Positions 42,777-51,398 are shown, counted from the stretch's first letter. The stretch is 64,000 bases of DNA from Dietzia timorensis (GCF_001659785.1 NZ_CP015961.1:2852001-2916000), one strand, 5' to 3'. The notes: a model not told the origin generated them from the letters alone. A program made the numbers and translations.

Positions 42777-44009
42777 ATGCCGCAGAAGCAGAAGCAGTTC
42801 GCCCAGTCGACGCGCCTCGCCGACGTCACTTATGACGTGCGCGGTCCGATCCTTCTCGAAGCCGCGCGACTGGAAGCAGAGGGGCACGACATCCTGCGTC
42901 TCAACCTCGGCAACATGTACCCCTTCGGACTCACCGCGCGCGAGGACATCGTCGACGCGGTCGCCGCGAGCATCGAGCCGGCCGAGGCGTACTCGGATTC
43001 CAAGGGCATCCTCCCCGCCCGACAGGCAGTGGCCGACTATTACGCCTCGTGCGGCCTCCCCGCGATCGACGTCGACCACATCTTTCTCGGCAACGGTGTT
43101 TCCGAACTCATCACGCTCGCGCTGCAGGCGATCGTCAATCCGGGCGACGAGATTCTCGTGCCCGCGCCGGATTATCCGACGTGGACGGGCGCGGTGAACC
43201 TCACCGGCGGCGTCCCCGTCCACTACCTCGCCGACGAGGCGAACGACTGGAATCCGAGCCTCGACGACATCGCCGCGAAGATCACCGATCGCACGAAGGC
43301 GCTCGTCCTGATCAATCCGAACAACCCGACCGGGGCCGTGTACAGCGAGGACACGGTCCGCGGAATGGCGGAGCTCGCCCGGCGTCATGACCTGATCCTG
43401 CTCTCGGACGAGATCTACGAGCACCTGGTGTTCGAGGGCGCGACGCATCACCACGCAGCGCGGCACGCGGGCGACGATGTCCTGTGCATGACCTTCGGCG
43501 GCCTGTCGAAATCGTTCCGCGTGTGCGGTTTTCGCGCGGGCTGGCTAGCTATCTCCGGTCCGACCGAGCGCGCCGGCGACCTTCTCGAGGGCATCGGATT
43601 GCTGTCCAACATGCGCGTGTGCCCGAACGTTCCGGGGCAGTACGCGATTCCCGCCGCGCTCGCGATCGGCGCCGACGAGCTGCCAGACGTGGTCGACCCC
43701 GGCCGCTCCATCGAACGCAGAGTGACGGCGAGCGCCGAGCTCCTCGAGGAGATCGACGGCGTCAGCTGCGTCGTACCGAAGGGCGCGCTGTACTGCTTCG
43801 CGCGGTTCGAACCGTCCGCGTTCGATTTCGCCGGTGATGACGACTTCGCTCTCGGCCTGCTGCGTGACGAGCACATTCTCGTCACCCGCGGGACCGGCTT
43901 CAACTGGCCGAACCCGGACCATTTCCGCATCGCGTGTCTGCCCCACATGGGCACCCTTGCGGGCGCTATCGCGAAGATCGGCGACTTCCTCGATCGTCAC
44001 CGCGTGTAG
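42777..44009 (+). CDS. Aminotransferase class I/II (alanine aminotransferase, AlaA/AspC-like)
   Basis: The 410-residue PLP enzyme has YSDSKGILPARQAVADYY, FLGNGVSELITLALQA, PAPDYPTWTGAVNL, LINPNNPTGAVYS, the aspartate region LLSDEIYEHL and the PLP lysine in GGLSKSFRVCGFRAGW. This resembles the glutamate-pyruvate aminotransferases AlaA of E. coli and Rv0337c of M. tuberculosis. CAGGAG precedes the ATG. It diverges from the MocR regulator, which probably controls it. Its stop is followed by a copy of ATGACGTCGGA at 44039. Confidence 0.9.
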   Translation: MPQKQKQFAQSTRLADVTYDVRGPILLEAARLEAEGHDILRLNLGNMYPFGLTAREDIVDAVAASIEPAEAYSDSKGILPARQAVADYYASCGLPAIDVDHIFLGNGVSELITLALQAIVNPGDEILVPAPDYPTWTGAVNLTGGVPVHYLADEANDWNPSLDDIAAKITDRTKALVLINPNNPTGAVYSEDTVRGMAELARRHDLILLSDEIYEHLVFEGATHHHAARHAGDDVLCMTFGGLSKSFRVCGFRAGWLAISGPTERAGDLLEGIGLLSNMRVCPNVPGQYAIPAALAIGADELPDVVDPGRSIERRVTASAELLEEIDGVSCVVPKGALYCFARFEPSAFDFAGDDDFALGLLRDEHILVTRGTGFNWPNPDHFRIACLPHMGTLAGAIAKIGDFLDRHRV

Positions 44010-44057
44010 AGCCGAGCCCGGCCGGCGCTTCCTCAGGTATGACGTCGGACGTCGCCG

Positions 44058-44462
44058 TCAGCCCACGCGAGCGGCGAGTTCCTCGACCCGTGCGGCAATG
44101 TCGTCGCGGACGAGCCGCATGCGCTCGAGTCCCTCGATTCCGCGCTTCGAGGGTTCGTCGGTCACCCAGCGTTCGACACCCACGGAGCCCGCATCGACCT
44201 GCGCCTCGGCGCCCAGGACGATGACGTGGTCGGCGCCGGCGAGAAGCTCGGAGGTAAGGGGCCTAGGCGTCCCGGCCGAGATGTCCACCCCGATTTCGGC
44301 GAGGGCCTCGACCGACTGGGGATTGAGAGCGGTGCCGGGTTCGGTCCCGGCGGAGTCGATGCGCACCCGGTCTCCACACTGCGCCGCCAGGAGCCCGGCC
44401 GCCATCTGCGATTTACCGCTGTTGCGCACGCAGATGAACAGCACCGATCGTTGTTCGGACAT
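44058..44462 (-). CDS. arsC: Arsenate reductase, low-molecular-weight phosphatase type (mycothiol-linked)
   Basis: The 134-residue protein has the LMW-PTP loop FICVRNSGKSQMAAGLL (C11-X5-K17-S18), IDSAGTEPG, VDISAGTPRPLTSELL and VTDEPSKRGIEG. It lacks the cysteine pair of the thioredoxin-linked B. subtilis enzyme, as expected for the corynebacterial ArsC that uses mycothiol and mycoredoxin. It is the last gene of an arsR-acr3-arsC operon; its ATG is 30 bp after the acr3 stop. It reduces arsenate to arsenite for export by Acr3. Confidence 0.92.
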   Translation of the reverse strand: MSEQRSVLFICVRNSGKSQMAAGLLAAQCGDRVRIDSAGTEPGTALNPQSVEALAEIGVDISAGTPRPLTSELLAGADHVIVLGAEAQVDAGSVGVERWVTDEPSKRGIEGLERMRLVRDDIAARVEELAARVG

Positions 44463-44492
44463 GGTCTTACCCCTTCGCTCTGTGATCGCGGC

Positions 44493-45611
44493 TCAGTCGT
44501 TCACGCGTGCCGGATGCTCTATCATCGTGCGCAGCCTGGACCTCAGAGCCAACGACACGTAGACGAGGCCGACGAGCACGGGCACCTCGATGAGCGGCCC
44601 GACGACGCCGGCGAGCGCCTGCCCGGACGCCGCCCCGAAGGTTCCGATGGCGACGGCGATCGCGAGCTCGAAGTTGTTCCCGGCTGCCGTGAACGCGAGG
44701 GTGGTCGTGCGCGCATAGCTCATACGAAGCGCGATGCCGACAGCGAATCCGCCTCCCCACATGAGCGCGAAGTACGCCAACAGAGGCAGCGCGATCCGCG
44801 CGACGTCGAGTGGGCGATCGATGATCTGCTCGCCCTGGAGCGAGAACAAGATGACGATCGTGAAGAGCAGGCCGTAGAGCGCCCACGGGCCGACCCGGGG
44901 TAGAAAGCGCTCCTCGTACCATTCGCGGCCGCGGGTGCGTTCACCGATGTACCTGCTGAAGAAGCCCGCGATGAGTGGAACCCCGAGGAAGATGAGCACC
45001 GATTTCGCGATCTCCCACGGCGAGACGTCAAGGCTCGACTGTTCGAGGCCCAGCCACCCTGGCAGGACCGAGAGGTAGAACCACCCGAGCACCGCGAACA
45101 TGACGACCTGGAAGATCGAATTGATCGCCACGAGCACCGCCGCCGCCTCGCGGTCTCCGCAGGCCAGGTCGTTCCAGATGATAACCATGGCAATGCATCG
45201 CGCGAGCCCGACGATAATGAGGCCGGTGCGATACTCCGGGAGGTCGGGCAGCAAAAGCCATGCCAGCGCGAACATCAGCAGCGGGCCGAGCACCCAGTTG
45301 AGCACGAGAGACGCGATGAGCAGGCGCCTGTCGCGGGCGACGGTGCCGATGCGATCGAAGCGCACCTTCGCCAGCACCGGATACATCATCACGAGCAGCC
45401 CGAGCGCGATCGGCAGCGAGATTCCGTCGACCTCGACGGCGCCGAGGACGTCGTCGAACCCCGGGACCACGCTGCCGAGCGCGAGCCCGGCGACCATGGC
45501 CATGCCGATCCACACCGGTAGGTAGCGATCGACGGTGGACAGTCTCGCCGCCTCGGGCGATGTGGCCTCCGGCGAGGCTGCCTCCGAGGAGGACGTGTCC
45601 CGAGCGGTCAT
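44493..45611 (-). CDS. acr3: Arsenite efflux permease Acr3
   Basis: The 372-residue protein has ten hydrophobic segments and the family motifs: LVMMYPVLAKVRFDRIG, VLNWVLGPLLMFALAW, the conserved cysteine in GLARCIAMVIIWNDLACGD and FTAAGNNFELAIAVAIG. The length fits the Acr3 family, which extrudes arsenite by proton exchange. Residues 1-25 are disordered (T, S, E, A). The ATG overlaps the arsR stop by 4 bp (ATGA). Confidence 0.95.
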   Translation of the reverse strand: MTARDTSSSEAASPEATSPEAARLSTVDRYLPVWIGMAMVAGLALGSVVPGFDDVLGAVEVDGISLPIALGLLVMMYPVLAKVRFDRIGTVARDRRLLIASLVLNWVLGPLLMFALAWLLLPDLPEYRTGLIIVGLARCIAMVIIWNDLACGDREAAAVLVAINSIFQVVMFAVLGWFYLSVLPGWLGLEQSSLDVSPWEIAKSVLIFLGVPLIAGFFSRYIGERTRGREWYEERFLPRVGPWALYGLLFTIVILFSLQGEQIIDRPLDVARIALPLLAYFALMWGGGFAVGIALRMSYARTTTLAFTAAGNNFELAIAVAIGTFGAASGQALAGVVGPLIEVPVLVGLVYVSLALRSRLRTMIEHPARVND

Positions 45612-45979
45612 GAGGCCACCTCCTCGTTCACGTCGACGGTGCGCGCGAGCGCAGCGAGCAGGTCGCCGGTCACCTCCGGCTCGACGCGGTAGTGCACCCA
45701 GGTACCCCGCCGCTGCGAGGAGACCAGGCCCGACTCCCGGAGAACCTTGAGGTGGTGCGAGATGGTGGGCTGGGAAACGTCGACAAACGGAGCAAGATCG
45801 CACACGCACGCCTCCCCTCCGGCGTGGCTGGCGATCACGCTGAACAGCTTGAGCCGCACGGGTTCGGCGAGAGCCTTGAACATCCCGGCAAGACGCGTGG
45901 ACTCCTCCGCCGTGAGCGGCTCGCACACCCGCGGGGTGCAGCGCACGGCCGCCTGCGCACTTCGAGGTTGATTCGACAT
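45608..45979 (-). CDS. arsR: ArsR-family metalloregulator
   Basis: The 123-residue repressor has FKALAEPVRLKLFSVIA, the metal-sensor motif ACVCDLAPF, the recognition helix DVSQPTISHHLKVLRESGLV and the wing SSQRRGTWVHYRVEP. Extra N-terminal cysteines (VRCTPRVC) are common in actinobacterial ArsR and could add to the arsenite site. It is the first gene of the operon arsR-acr3-arsC. The AT-rich stretch just before the ATG (around 45980-46000, TCAATATAGAT on the minus strand) is the likely operator. Confidence 0.93.
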   Translation of the reverse strand: MSNQPRSAQAAVRCTPRVCEPLTAEESTRLAGMFKALAEPVRLKLFSVIASHAGGEACVCDLAPFVDVSQPTISHHLKVLRESGLVSSQRRGTWVHYRVEPEVTGDLLAALARTVDVNEEVAS

Positions 45980-46046
45980 GCATCTATATTGACACACATC
46001 GAACCACCGGGCACTTCGCTCCACCGATGACGTCGGGCGCCGGCGT

Positions 46047-46274
46047 TCACTCGACGGTAAACAGATCCCCCGGCTGGCAATCGAGAGCCTCACACAGCGC
46101 GGCGAGGGTCGAGAAACGGACGGCCTTGGCGCGATTGTTCTTGAGGACCGAGAGATTCACCGGCGTGACCCCGACCTGCTCGGCGAGCGCCGCCAACGTG
46201 ATTCCGCGCTCGGCGACGAGCCGGTCGATGTGGCACACGACCCCTGTGGTTTCGACCCCATCAGACGAGGCCAT
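46047..46274 (-). CDS. XRE-family regulator (YozG type)
   Basis: A 75-residue Cro/CI-type HTH protein: HIDRLVAERGITLAALAEQVGVTPVNLSVLKNNRAKAVRFSTLAALCEALDCQPGDLF in part, ending TVE. It is the single-domain HTH partner that usually accompanies DUF2975 membrane proteins. Its start overlaps the end of the DUF2975 gene by 14 bp. It probably regulates its own operon, whose leader carries a large palindrome at 46821-46882. Confidence 0.88.
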   Translation of the reverse strand: MASSDGVETTGVVCHIDRLVAERGITLAALAEQVGVTPVNLSVLKNNRAKAVRFSTLAALCEALDCQPGDLFTVE

Positions 46275-46815
46275 CGACGTCCTCCTGCATCCGCACCCCG
46301 CGGCGCACGGCGACCGCCACCAGGCTCAACGTCAACAAGAACACGTAGAACACCACGAATTCCGGGGGCTTTGCGGCGAAGCCGGACCACTGGTCGAAAT
46401 CGATCGAGGACGAGTACCAATTATCGGCCATGCCTTCGATAAACCAGCCGAGTCCTCCCGCCAGGAGAATGAAACACGCGGACGAGAAGTAGCGCGAGTT
46501 GGCCGGCGTAAAGAACTCGCCGCGAAGCATGTTCCTGGCGGCGAGAGTGAGCACCACGATAAGCGCGGCCAACGCAAGGGTCTTGACGCCGACCGCGATC
46601 CCGTACATCACGATTTGGCCCGTCGTGAGCTCGGCGATCGGAATGCCGCCGCCCAACGCGTCGCCGAGCGAGGTATCGAACTCCCCTTGGATAAAGATCG
46701 AGGCCACATAATGCACGAGAACGAGGCCCGATAGCGCATAGGCAAAAATGCTCGCGCCGATATCTCGCCGAACCGTTCCCTCCTTGTGCGAACCAGAACC
46801 ATCGACGGCATTCAT
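46261..46815 (-). CDS. DUF2975 membrane protein
   Basis: The 184-residue protein has four membrane segments (about 22-42, 68-92, 108-128 and 150-172) with FFTPANSRYFSSACFILLAGGL between the second and third, as in DUF2975 proteins. GGAGG precedes the ATG at 46815, and this ribosome binding site is inside the 3' arm of a perfect 22-bp inverted repeat. Together with the XRE gene it forms a two-gene unit behind the ABC exporter genes. The biochemical role of the family is unknown. Confidence 0.82.
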   Translation of the reverse strand: MNAVDGSGSHKEGTVRRDIGASIFAYALSGLVLVHYVASIFIQGEFDTSLGDALGGGIPIAELTTGQIVMYGIAVGVKTLALAALIVVLTLAARNMLRGEFFTPANSRYFSSACFILLAGGLGWFIEGMADNWYSSSIDFDQWSGFAAKPPEFVVFYVFLLTLSLVAVAVRRGVRMQEDVDGLV

Positions 46816-46820
46816 AACAA

Positions 46821-46882
46821 GCCCTCCATATCGAAAGTCGATGTATCGTTTTTCGATAGTATCGACTTTCGATATGGAGGGC
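46821..46882 (-). promoter_or_regulatory. Long palindrome (22-bp perfect arms) over the DUF2975/XRE leader
   Basis: The arms 46821-46842 and 46861-46882 are exact reverse complements, and the 18-nt spacer holds a further TATCG-TTTTT-CGATA pairing, so the whole 62 bp can fold on itself. The motif TATCGA or its complement recurs six times. On the minus-strand RNA the 3' arm contains the GGAGG that serves the DUF2975 ATG. It can be a DNA operator for the XRE protein, an RNA hairpin hiding the ribosome binding site, or both. Confidence 0.85.
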
Positions 46883-46915
46883 AAGGGTTGTGCCGACCGA
46901 CCCGAAACCGGAGCG

Positions 46916-47671
46916 TTACGCATTCTCCTTCCGGAACACGTGCGTGCCCCACGCGATGCCGGCGATAAACATCGCCACCGCCCAAAGCAATGCCCACAGG
47001 GTCGTCGTATCGAACGTCGTCCCGCCGAACGCCCCGCGCACTCCGTCGACGATGTAGCGCGTCGGCATAAAATCCGATACCCGCTGCAGCCACTGCGGGC
47101 CGATCGTCATCGGCAGCAGAATGCCCGAGAGCAGCAGGATCGGCATCATCAACATATTGGTGAGCGGCGCCATGACATCCTCGCTCTTCGCCGTCAACGC
47201 CAAAGCGTTGGACGCGCCGGCCGCAGCCGCGCCGGTCAGCAGAGTGATGAGAATGCCGAGCACCACGCCAAGCAACGGCGCGTCCATCCCGAAGGCGTAG
47301 CCGAGCCCCACGAGAATGAGCGCCTGCACGAAGATTTGCAGCACATCACGCATGAGCCGGCCGAAGAGAAGCGCCGTGCGGTTCGCCGGCGTCACCCGCT
47401 CGGCTTCGATAACTCCCTCACGCCACTCGGCAATCAGCCCGAAGCCCGCGAATAGCGCGCCGAACAGGCCCAGCTGCACGAGCAGGCCGGGCACGAAGAA
47501 CGTGTAGGCGTTGACGGCGCCGAACTGCGCCGTCAGAGGCTCCAAAAGGGGCGCAAATAGCAGGAGATACAGCACCGGCTGCATGATTCCGATCATGATC
47601 CACGCGGGATTACGCAGGTTGATGCGCAGCTGCCGGCGGAAAATAATGAATGAGTCCTGGAAGAATCGCAT
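46916..47671 (-). CDS. ABC-2 type transporter permease (DrrB-like)
   Basis: The 251-residue protein has six membrane segments and the ABC-2 permease layout: FRRQLRINLRNPAWIMIGIMQPVLYLLLF at the start in part, FVPGLLVQLGLFGALFAGFG, EWREGVIEAERVTPANRTALLFGR, PLTNMLMMPILLLSGILLPM and a final LWALLWAVAMFIAGIAWG. It pairs with the ATPase encoded just upstream (23-bp gap) to form a drug or lipid exporter of the daunorubicin-resistance type. The ATG at 47671 follows GAGG. Confidence 0.9.
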   Translation of the reverse strand: MRFFQDSFIIFRRQLRINLRNPAWIMIGIMQPVLYLLLFAPLLEPLTAQFGAVNAYTFFVPGLLVQLGLFGALFAGFGLIAEWREGVIEAERVTPANRTALLFGRLMRDVLQIFVQALILVGLGYAFGMDAPLLGVVLGILITLLTGAAAAGASNALALTAKSEDVMAPLTNMLMMPILLLSGILLPMTIGPQWLQRVSDFMPTRYIVDGVRGAFGGTTFDTTTLWALLWAVAMFIAGIAWGTHVFRKENA

Positions 47672-47694
47672 GGTTCTATTCCTCAAATCTCGCC

Positions 47695-48663
47695 CTACGA
47701 CTCGCGCAGGGATCGGCCGGTCAGCTCTAGGAACACGTCGTCGAGGGTGGGATGGGTGACGTCGAGCGACTCGAGCGCGATGCCCGCCGCATCGAGCGTG
47801 GACACGAGGCCAGGAAGCGCGGCGCCCGCGCTCGGCACGCGCGCCGAGACCCGCGCATCCGCGACCTCCACCTCGCCCTCGGCGCCGGCGCGCTCGAGCG
47901 CCTGTGCCGCTTGCGCGGCGTCACCCGGCCGCGCCAGCTCGAGCACCACGAGATCCCCGGCGACCTGCTCCTTCAAATTCTTCTGCGTGTCCGAGGCGAC
48001 GATCTTGCCGTGGTCGATCACCACGAGCCGGTCGCTGAGCGCATCGGCCTCGTCGAGGTAATGCGTGGTGATCACGATCGTCGCGCCGTGCCGTTCGCGC
48101 AGCTCCCGGATGTGCTGCCACAGGTTCGCACGGGCCTGGGGATCCAGCCCGGTCGTCGGCTCGTCGAGGAACACGAGCTTCGGCTGGTGCACCAAGCCCA
48201 TCGCGATATCGAGCCGCCGCCGCTGCCCGCCCGACATCTTCGACGGCTTGCGCTCCCACATGCCGCCGAGGTCCAGCTGCTCGAACAGCTCCTTCGCCCG
48301 AGACGTAACCTCCTTCTTGCCCAACCCGTAAAGCATCCCGTGGTCGACGATCTCCTCGCCCGCACGCACCTCGTTGCCGGTCGAACCAACCTGCGAGACG
48401 TAGCCGATATTCTGGCGCACCTCGCGCGATTGTTTGATGACGTCGTACCCCGCAACCTTCGCCTCGCCCGCAGTCGGGCGAAGCAGGGTGGTCAGCATCC
48501 GCAACGTCGTCGTCTTGCCGGCCCCATTGGGCCCCAGGAAGCCGACGATCTCGCCCTCGGCAACGTCGAAGTCGATCCCGTCGACCGCCTTGACGTCCAC
48601 TTTCTCCTTGCCACGGCGGGTCTGGAACGTCTGCTCCAGCCCGCGCGCCCTGATCATCTCCAT
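47695..48663 (-). CDS. ABC transporter ATP-binding protein (DrrA-like)
   Basis: The 322-residue ATPase has the Walker A GFLGPNGAGKTTT near 44, Q-loop YVSQVGS, signature MSGGQRRRLDIAMG, Walker B LVFLDEPTTGLD and the H-loop ITTHYLDEAD. The C-terminal ~90 residues form the extra regulatory domain of DrrA-type exporters (THPTLDDVFLELTGRSL). It is the first gene of the exporter unit. Substrate cannot be read from the sequence. Confidence 0.92.
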   Translation of the reverse strand: MEMIRARGLEQTFQTRRGKEKVDVKAVDGIDFDVAEGEIVGFLGPNGAGKTTTLRMLTTLLRPTAGEAKVAGYDVIKQSREVRQNIGYVSQVGSTGNEVRAGEEIVDHGMLYGLGKKEVTSRAKELFEQLDLGGMWERKPSKMSGGQRRRLDIAMGLVHQPKLVFLDEPTTGLDPQARANLWQHIRELRERHGATIVITTHYLDEADALSDRLVVIDHGKIVASDTQKNLKEQVAGDLVVLELARPGDAAQAAQALERAGAEGEVEVADARVSARVPSAGAALPGLVSTLDAAGIALESLDVTHPTLDDVFLELTGRSLRES

Positions 48664-48985
48664 GGTGGCTAACTCTCTTTGTCGGTAAAGAACTCAAATT
48701 CGGGCACACCGCTCGGAACTCGCGCCCGCCCATTCACCGTGCAACCCTGACGCAGTGTCAGGGCAAACGCGGCGCACGCTTTCGCCCACGTGCCCACGTG
48801 CCGATAACTTCACAACCGAAACAAAGATACGCAGCGACCCCGACATTCCGCAGCGAACAGCCCCCGTGGCACACCCGGCATCGCCGCAGGTAAGCACATG
48901 TTTACCTCGTCTCGAGATCGCACACGCATCGAGTTCGATAGCGTGGTGTCGCTCGCCGCTCACAATCAGATCCCAAGGTAGACAC
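48664..48985. promoter_or_regulatory. 322-bp divergent intergenic region with 20-bp imperfect palindrome
   Basis: No gene is seen. AGGTAAGCACATGTTTACCT at 48888-48907 pairs at 8 of 10 positions and lies 78 bp before the GTG at 48986, a good candidate operator for a dimeric repressor. Two adjacent CACGTG hexamers occur at about 48787-48801. The region should carry promoters for both the ABC ATPase gene and the plus-strand membrane gene. Confidence 0.5.
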
Positions 48986-49570
48986 GTGATTGCACTCGCC
49001 ATCATCTGTGCCGAGATCCTGTTCTGGGTCTTTCTCCTTTCGGGCCTATTCGCCCGCTACGCACTGCGACAGAAGACGCTCGGACTCGTCTTGCTCGCGC
49101 TGACCCCGGTCGTCGACATCGTGCTCATCTCGCTCACGTACATCGACCTCCACCGGGGCGCGAACGCCTCGTTCTTCCACGGCATGGCGGCCGTGTACGT
49201 CGGGTTCACGGTGATGTTCGGACCCGCCATCGTGCGCGCGATGGACGCGAAATTCCTGCGCAGATACGGCGGTGGCGCAGGAGGCGCGGAGGACTCGGCA
49301 GCACCGACGTCATCCAGCGGGTCCGAATCGAGGAAGAACACGCGGCGCGACTGGCTCAAGGCATGTGCCGCGTGCGGGATCGCCGGTGTGCTGATCTCGA
49401 TCGCGATGGTCATTGTGGGTCTGCAGGGCTCGTTTTGGCTGATCTACTGGCTGGTGGCGCTCGCGTCGATCGTGGTCGGGTGGCCGTTAGTCACGCGCTG
49501 GTTGGAACAAAGGGAAGCCCGGAAGGCGGAGCAGCGCAGCGAGGAATTCGCACCCGAAAAGTCGGAGTAG
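48986..49570 (+). CDS. Integral membrane protein, unknown function
   Basis: The 194-residue product has membrane segments at about 2-24, 30-50, 62-80 and a pair near 132-170, a central S/G/A/E-rich linker (residues ~95-115) and a charged C-terminal tail. The first half, with FARYALRQKTLGLVLLALTPVVDIVLI in part, resembles small membrane proteins that occur in many actinobacteria. The GTG at 48986 follows CAAGGT. The linker carries a reverse copy of the dispersed word. No function is suggested by its neighbours. Confidence 0.7.
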   Translation: MIALAIICAEILFWVFLLSGLFARYALRQKTLGLVLLALTPVVDIVLISLTYIDLHRGANASFFHGMAAVYVGFTVMFGPAIVRAMDAKFLRRYGGGAGGAEDSAAPTSSSGSESRKNTRRDWLKACAACGIAGVLISIAMVIVGLQGSFWLIYWLVALASIVVGWPLVTRWLEQREARKAEQRSEEFAPEKSE

Positions 49571-49588
49571 TGCCTTAGCGTGGTGTAC

Positions 49589-50515
49589 ATGCGAAAGTTA
49601 TCCGCCCTCACCAGCTCGCTTATTGTGTCTGTCGCGCTACTCGCCGGTTGCAGCTCCGATTCGGATTCCGAAGCAAGCGATCGCACCCCGTCGATGACGA
49701 CCGAACAACTCACTGCCACGAGCACTTCGGGCGAGGACGGCGCATTCAAGGACGTCGACCCGGCGACGTTCGCCAACCGCAACTCGCACGTGTTCTCTTT
49801 CAATACGACAGCGGGCGGCGAAGGCATGTGCATGTTCACCGAAGAGGTCGCCACGTGCACGGGCGAGGCCGCAATCGATGTACCTGACGTCGAAGTTCCG
49901 CCATTTCCCGCGTCGCGCCCTGGCGCTGCGACCGTGTCCGCCGCTGGCATCCGCTACACGATGGTCGAGGGTGTGCCTCCCGCCGAAGCTGCTCTCGGGA
50001 CGCAAGAGCGCGTGAAGTTTGGCGAGGTGACCTGCGAGATGAGCGAGAAGTCGGACCTCAAGTGCAGCGTCGGCAAGAACGCGCTCCATGTTTCGGGCGC
50101 GAACCCTGACCTGACGACCAGTGGCACGGTGATCGTCACAGAGCCGACCGCTGCGCAAAGTTCCTCGCAATCGGCTTCCGCGACTACGTCCGAATCACCG
50201 TCCTCTACGGCGACGGAGACCAATCTCGACGGCGACTACTCCGAAGACGACGAGCCCGTCGCTCCCGGAACCATGTGCGGCGCGGCCTCCGGCAACACCT
50301 TGGTGAAAGTCGAATCCGGGACCGTGTCGTGCCTGGACGCCCAATCGATCATCGACGAATACAAGGCCACTCGGCAAGAATCCGGCGGAGGAAACACGTT
50401 GGCGATGCTGGTGCGGGGTTGGTCGTGCTCCACCCCGAGCGCAGGCCGTGCGAGCGAAACCGGCGCAAGCATCATCTGTGACGGCCCGGGCGGCGAACAC
50501 ATCACGGCGCCGTAG
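49589..50515 (+). CDS. Lipoprotein of unknown function
   Basis: The 308-residue protein has a lipoprotein signal with the lipobox LLAGC (cysteine at about 21), then a serine/threonine-rich linker, two regions with paired cysteines (GMCMFTEEVATCTG; VTCEMSEKSDLKCSVG), a second S/T/E-rich linker at ~190-230 and a final domain with CGAASGNTLVKVESGTVSCLDAQ and WSCSTPSAGR. The repeated cysteine pairs point to disulphides outside the membrane. Its G+C content is somewhat lower than that of neighbours. The stop abuts the stop of the convergent TetR gene with no base between. Confidence 0.75.
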   Translation: MRKLSALTSSLIVSVALLAGCSSDSDSEASDRTPSMTTEQLTATSTSGEDGAFKDVDPATFANRNSHVFSFNTTAGGEGMCMFTEEVATCTGEAAIDVPDVEVPPFPASRPGAATVSAAGIRYTMVEGVPPAEAALGTQERVKFGEVTCEMSEKSDLKCSVGKNALHVSGANPDLTTSGTVIVTEPTAAQSSSQSASATTSESPSSTATETNLDGDYSEDDEPVAPGTMCGAASGNTLVKVESGTVSCLDAQSIIDEYKATRQESGGGNTLAMLVRGWSCSTPSAGRASETGASIICDGPGGEHITAP

Positions 50516-51085
50516 TCAGCAGAGAATCGCCGAGAGACGGTGGCGGCATTCCATGTCCGCGTCGCCGTCGCCGCGCGCGGCCGCGATCGCGGTGCGCATG
50601 AGGTCGTAGACGACGATATCGGCCAGCGCGTCGACATCGTCCGGGCTGCGCCCCTCGAGCTCCGGCATCCGCGAAAGCGTGATCGCGATGCGGCGGTGCG
50701 CGTCCGAGACCGCGCCCGCCACCACCGGATAAGCGGGGTGGTCGAAGTCGAGGAGCCCGCGCATGAGCGCCGGCCACTCGTGCGGATCGGACCGCCCCGC
50801 GGCGACGATCACGTCGGGCCACGTCTCGAGGATGGGGTCCTCGGCGATCATCTCCGCGACCGTGCGCGCGAGCGTCGCCGCCGTTCCCTCGGCGACGACG
50901 ATCGCCAGATCCTCGATCGATTCGAAATGCCGATAGAAGCCGGTCGGCACGACGCCCGCGGCGCGCGCGGTCTCGCGGACGGCGAGGGCGTGGTAGCCCG
51001 TCGTGGCTACTTTCTCCCTCGCCGCCGCGACAATCAGTGAACGCGTGTGCCGCTTTTTCTCGGCACGCGATTTCCCATCGGCCAT
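50516..51085 (-). CDS. TetR-family regulator divergent from the desaturase operon
   Basis: The 189-residue protein has a TetR N-terminal HTH (TRSLIVAAAREKVATTGYHALAVRETARAAGVVPTGFYRHFES in part) and a helical ligand-binding domain. It diverges from the ferredoxin reductase/desaturase operon, a position typical of regulators of fatty acid desaturation, so acyl-CoA sensing is likely but inferred. A GTAC-N4-GTAC dyad overlaps the predicted operon promoter in the 313-bp region between them. Confidence 0.87.
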   Translation of the reverse strand: MADGKSRAEKKRHTRSLIVAAAREKVATTGYHALAVRETARAAGVVPTGFYRHFESIEDLAIVVAEGTAATLARTVAEMIAEDPILETWPDVIVAAGRSDPHEWPALMRGLLDFDHPAYPVVAGAVSDAHRRIAITLSRMPELEGRSPDDVDALADIVVYDLMRTAIAAARGDGDADMECRHRLSAILC

Positions 51086-51177
51086 GCCCCCTAGATTACA
51101 ACACCCGAAATTCCTGCACGAACACTGCCTAAAAGTGACCCTCAACACAAAATCGGCACGTTTTCGCCACCTAGGTA

Positions 51178-51205
51178 TTGCAGTTTCGGAGTACAGACGT
51201 ACACT
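51178..51205 (+). promoter_or_regulatory. Predicted promoter and operator of the desaturase operon
   Basis: TTGCAG (51178-51183) and TACACT (51200-51205) are spaced by 16 bp, a good -35/-10 pair. The spacer contains GTACAGACGTAC (51191-51202), an inverted repeat that reaches into the -10 box and would let the adjacent TetR protein block the polymerase. The rest of the 313-bp region (51086-51398) shows no gene; the predicted leader of the operon is about 190 nt. Confidence 0.5.
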
Positions 51206-51398
51206 CAACATTGTCCGGCGCTAAGGGAAACTGTTAAACACCGACTCCCCGCCCCGCACGGCAGCGCTCGCAGATCGACACCGACACCGACACCGAAGCA
51301 GCGCCGCGGAACGTTCCGGACCCGGAGAAAACTTTCACACCAGATCGACACTTCCACCAGCGAAGACACCGATCGCGACATCATTCCTTGGAGGAACG

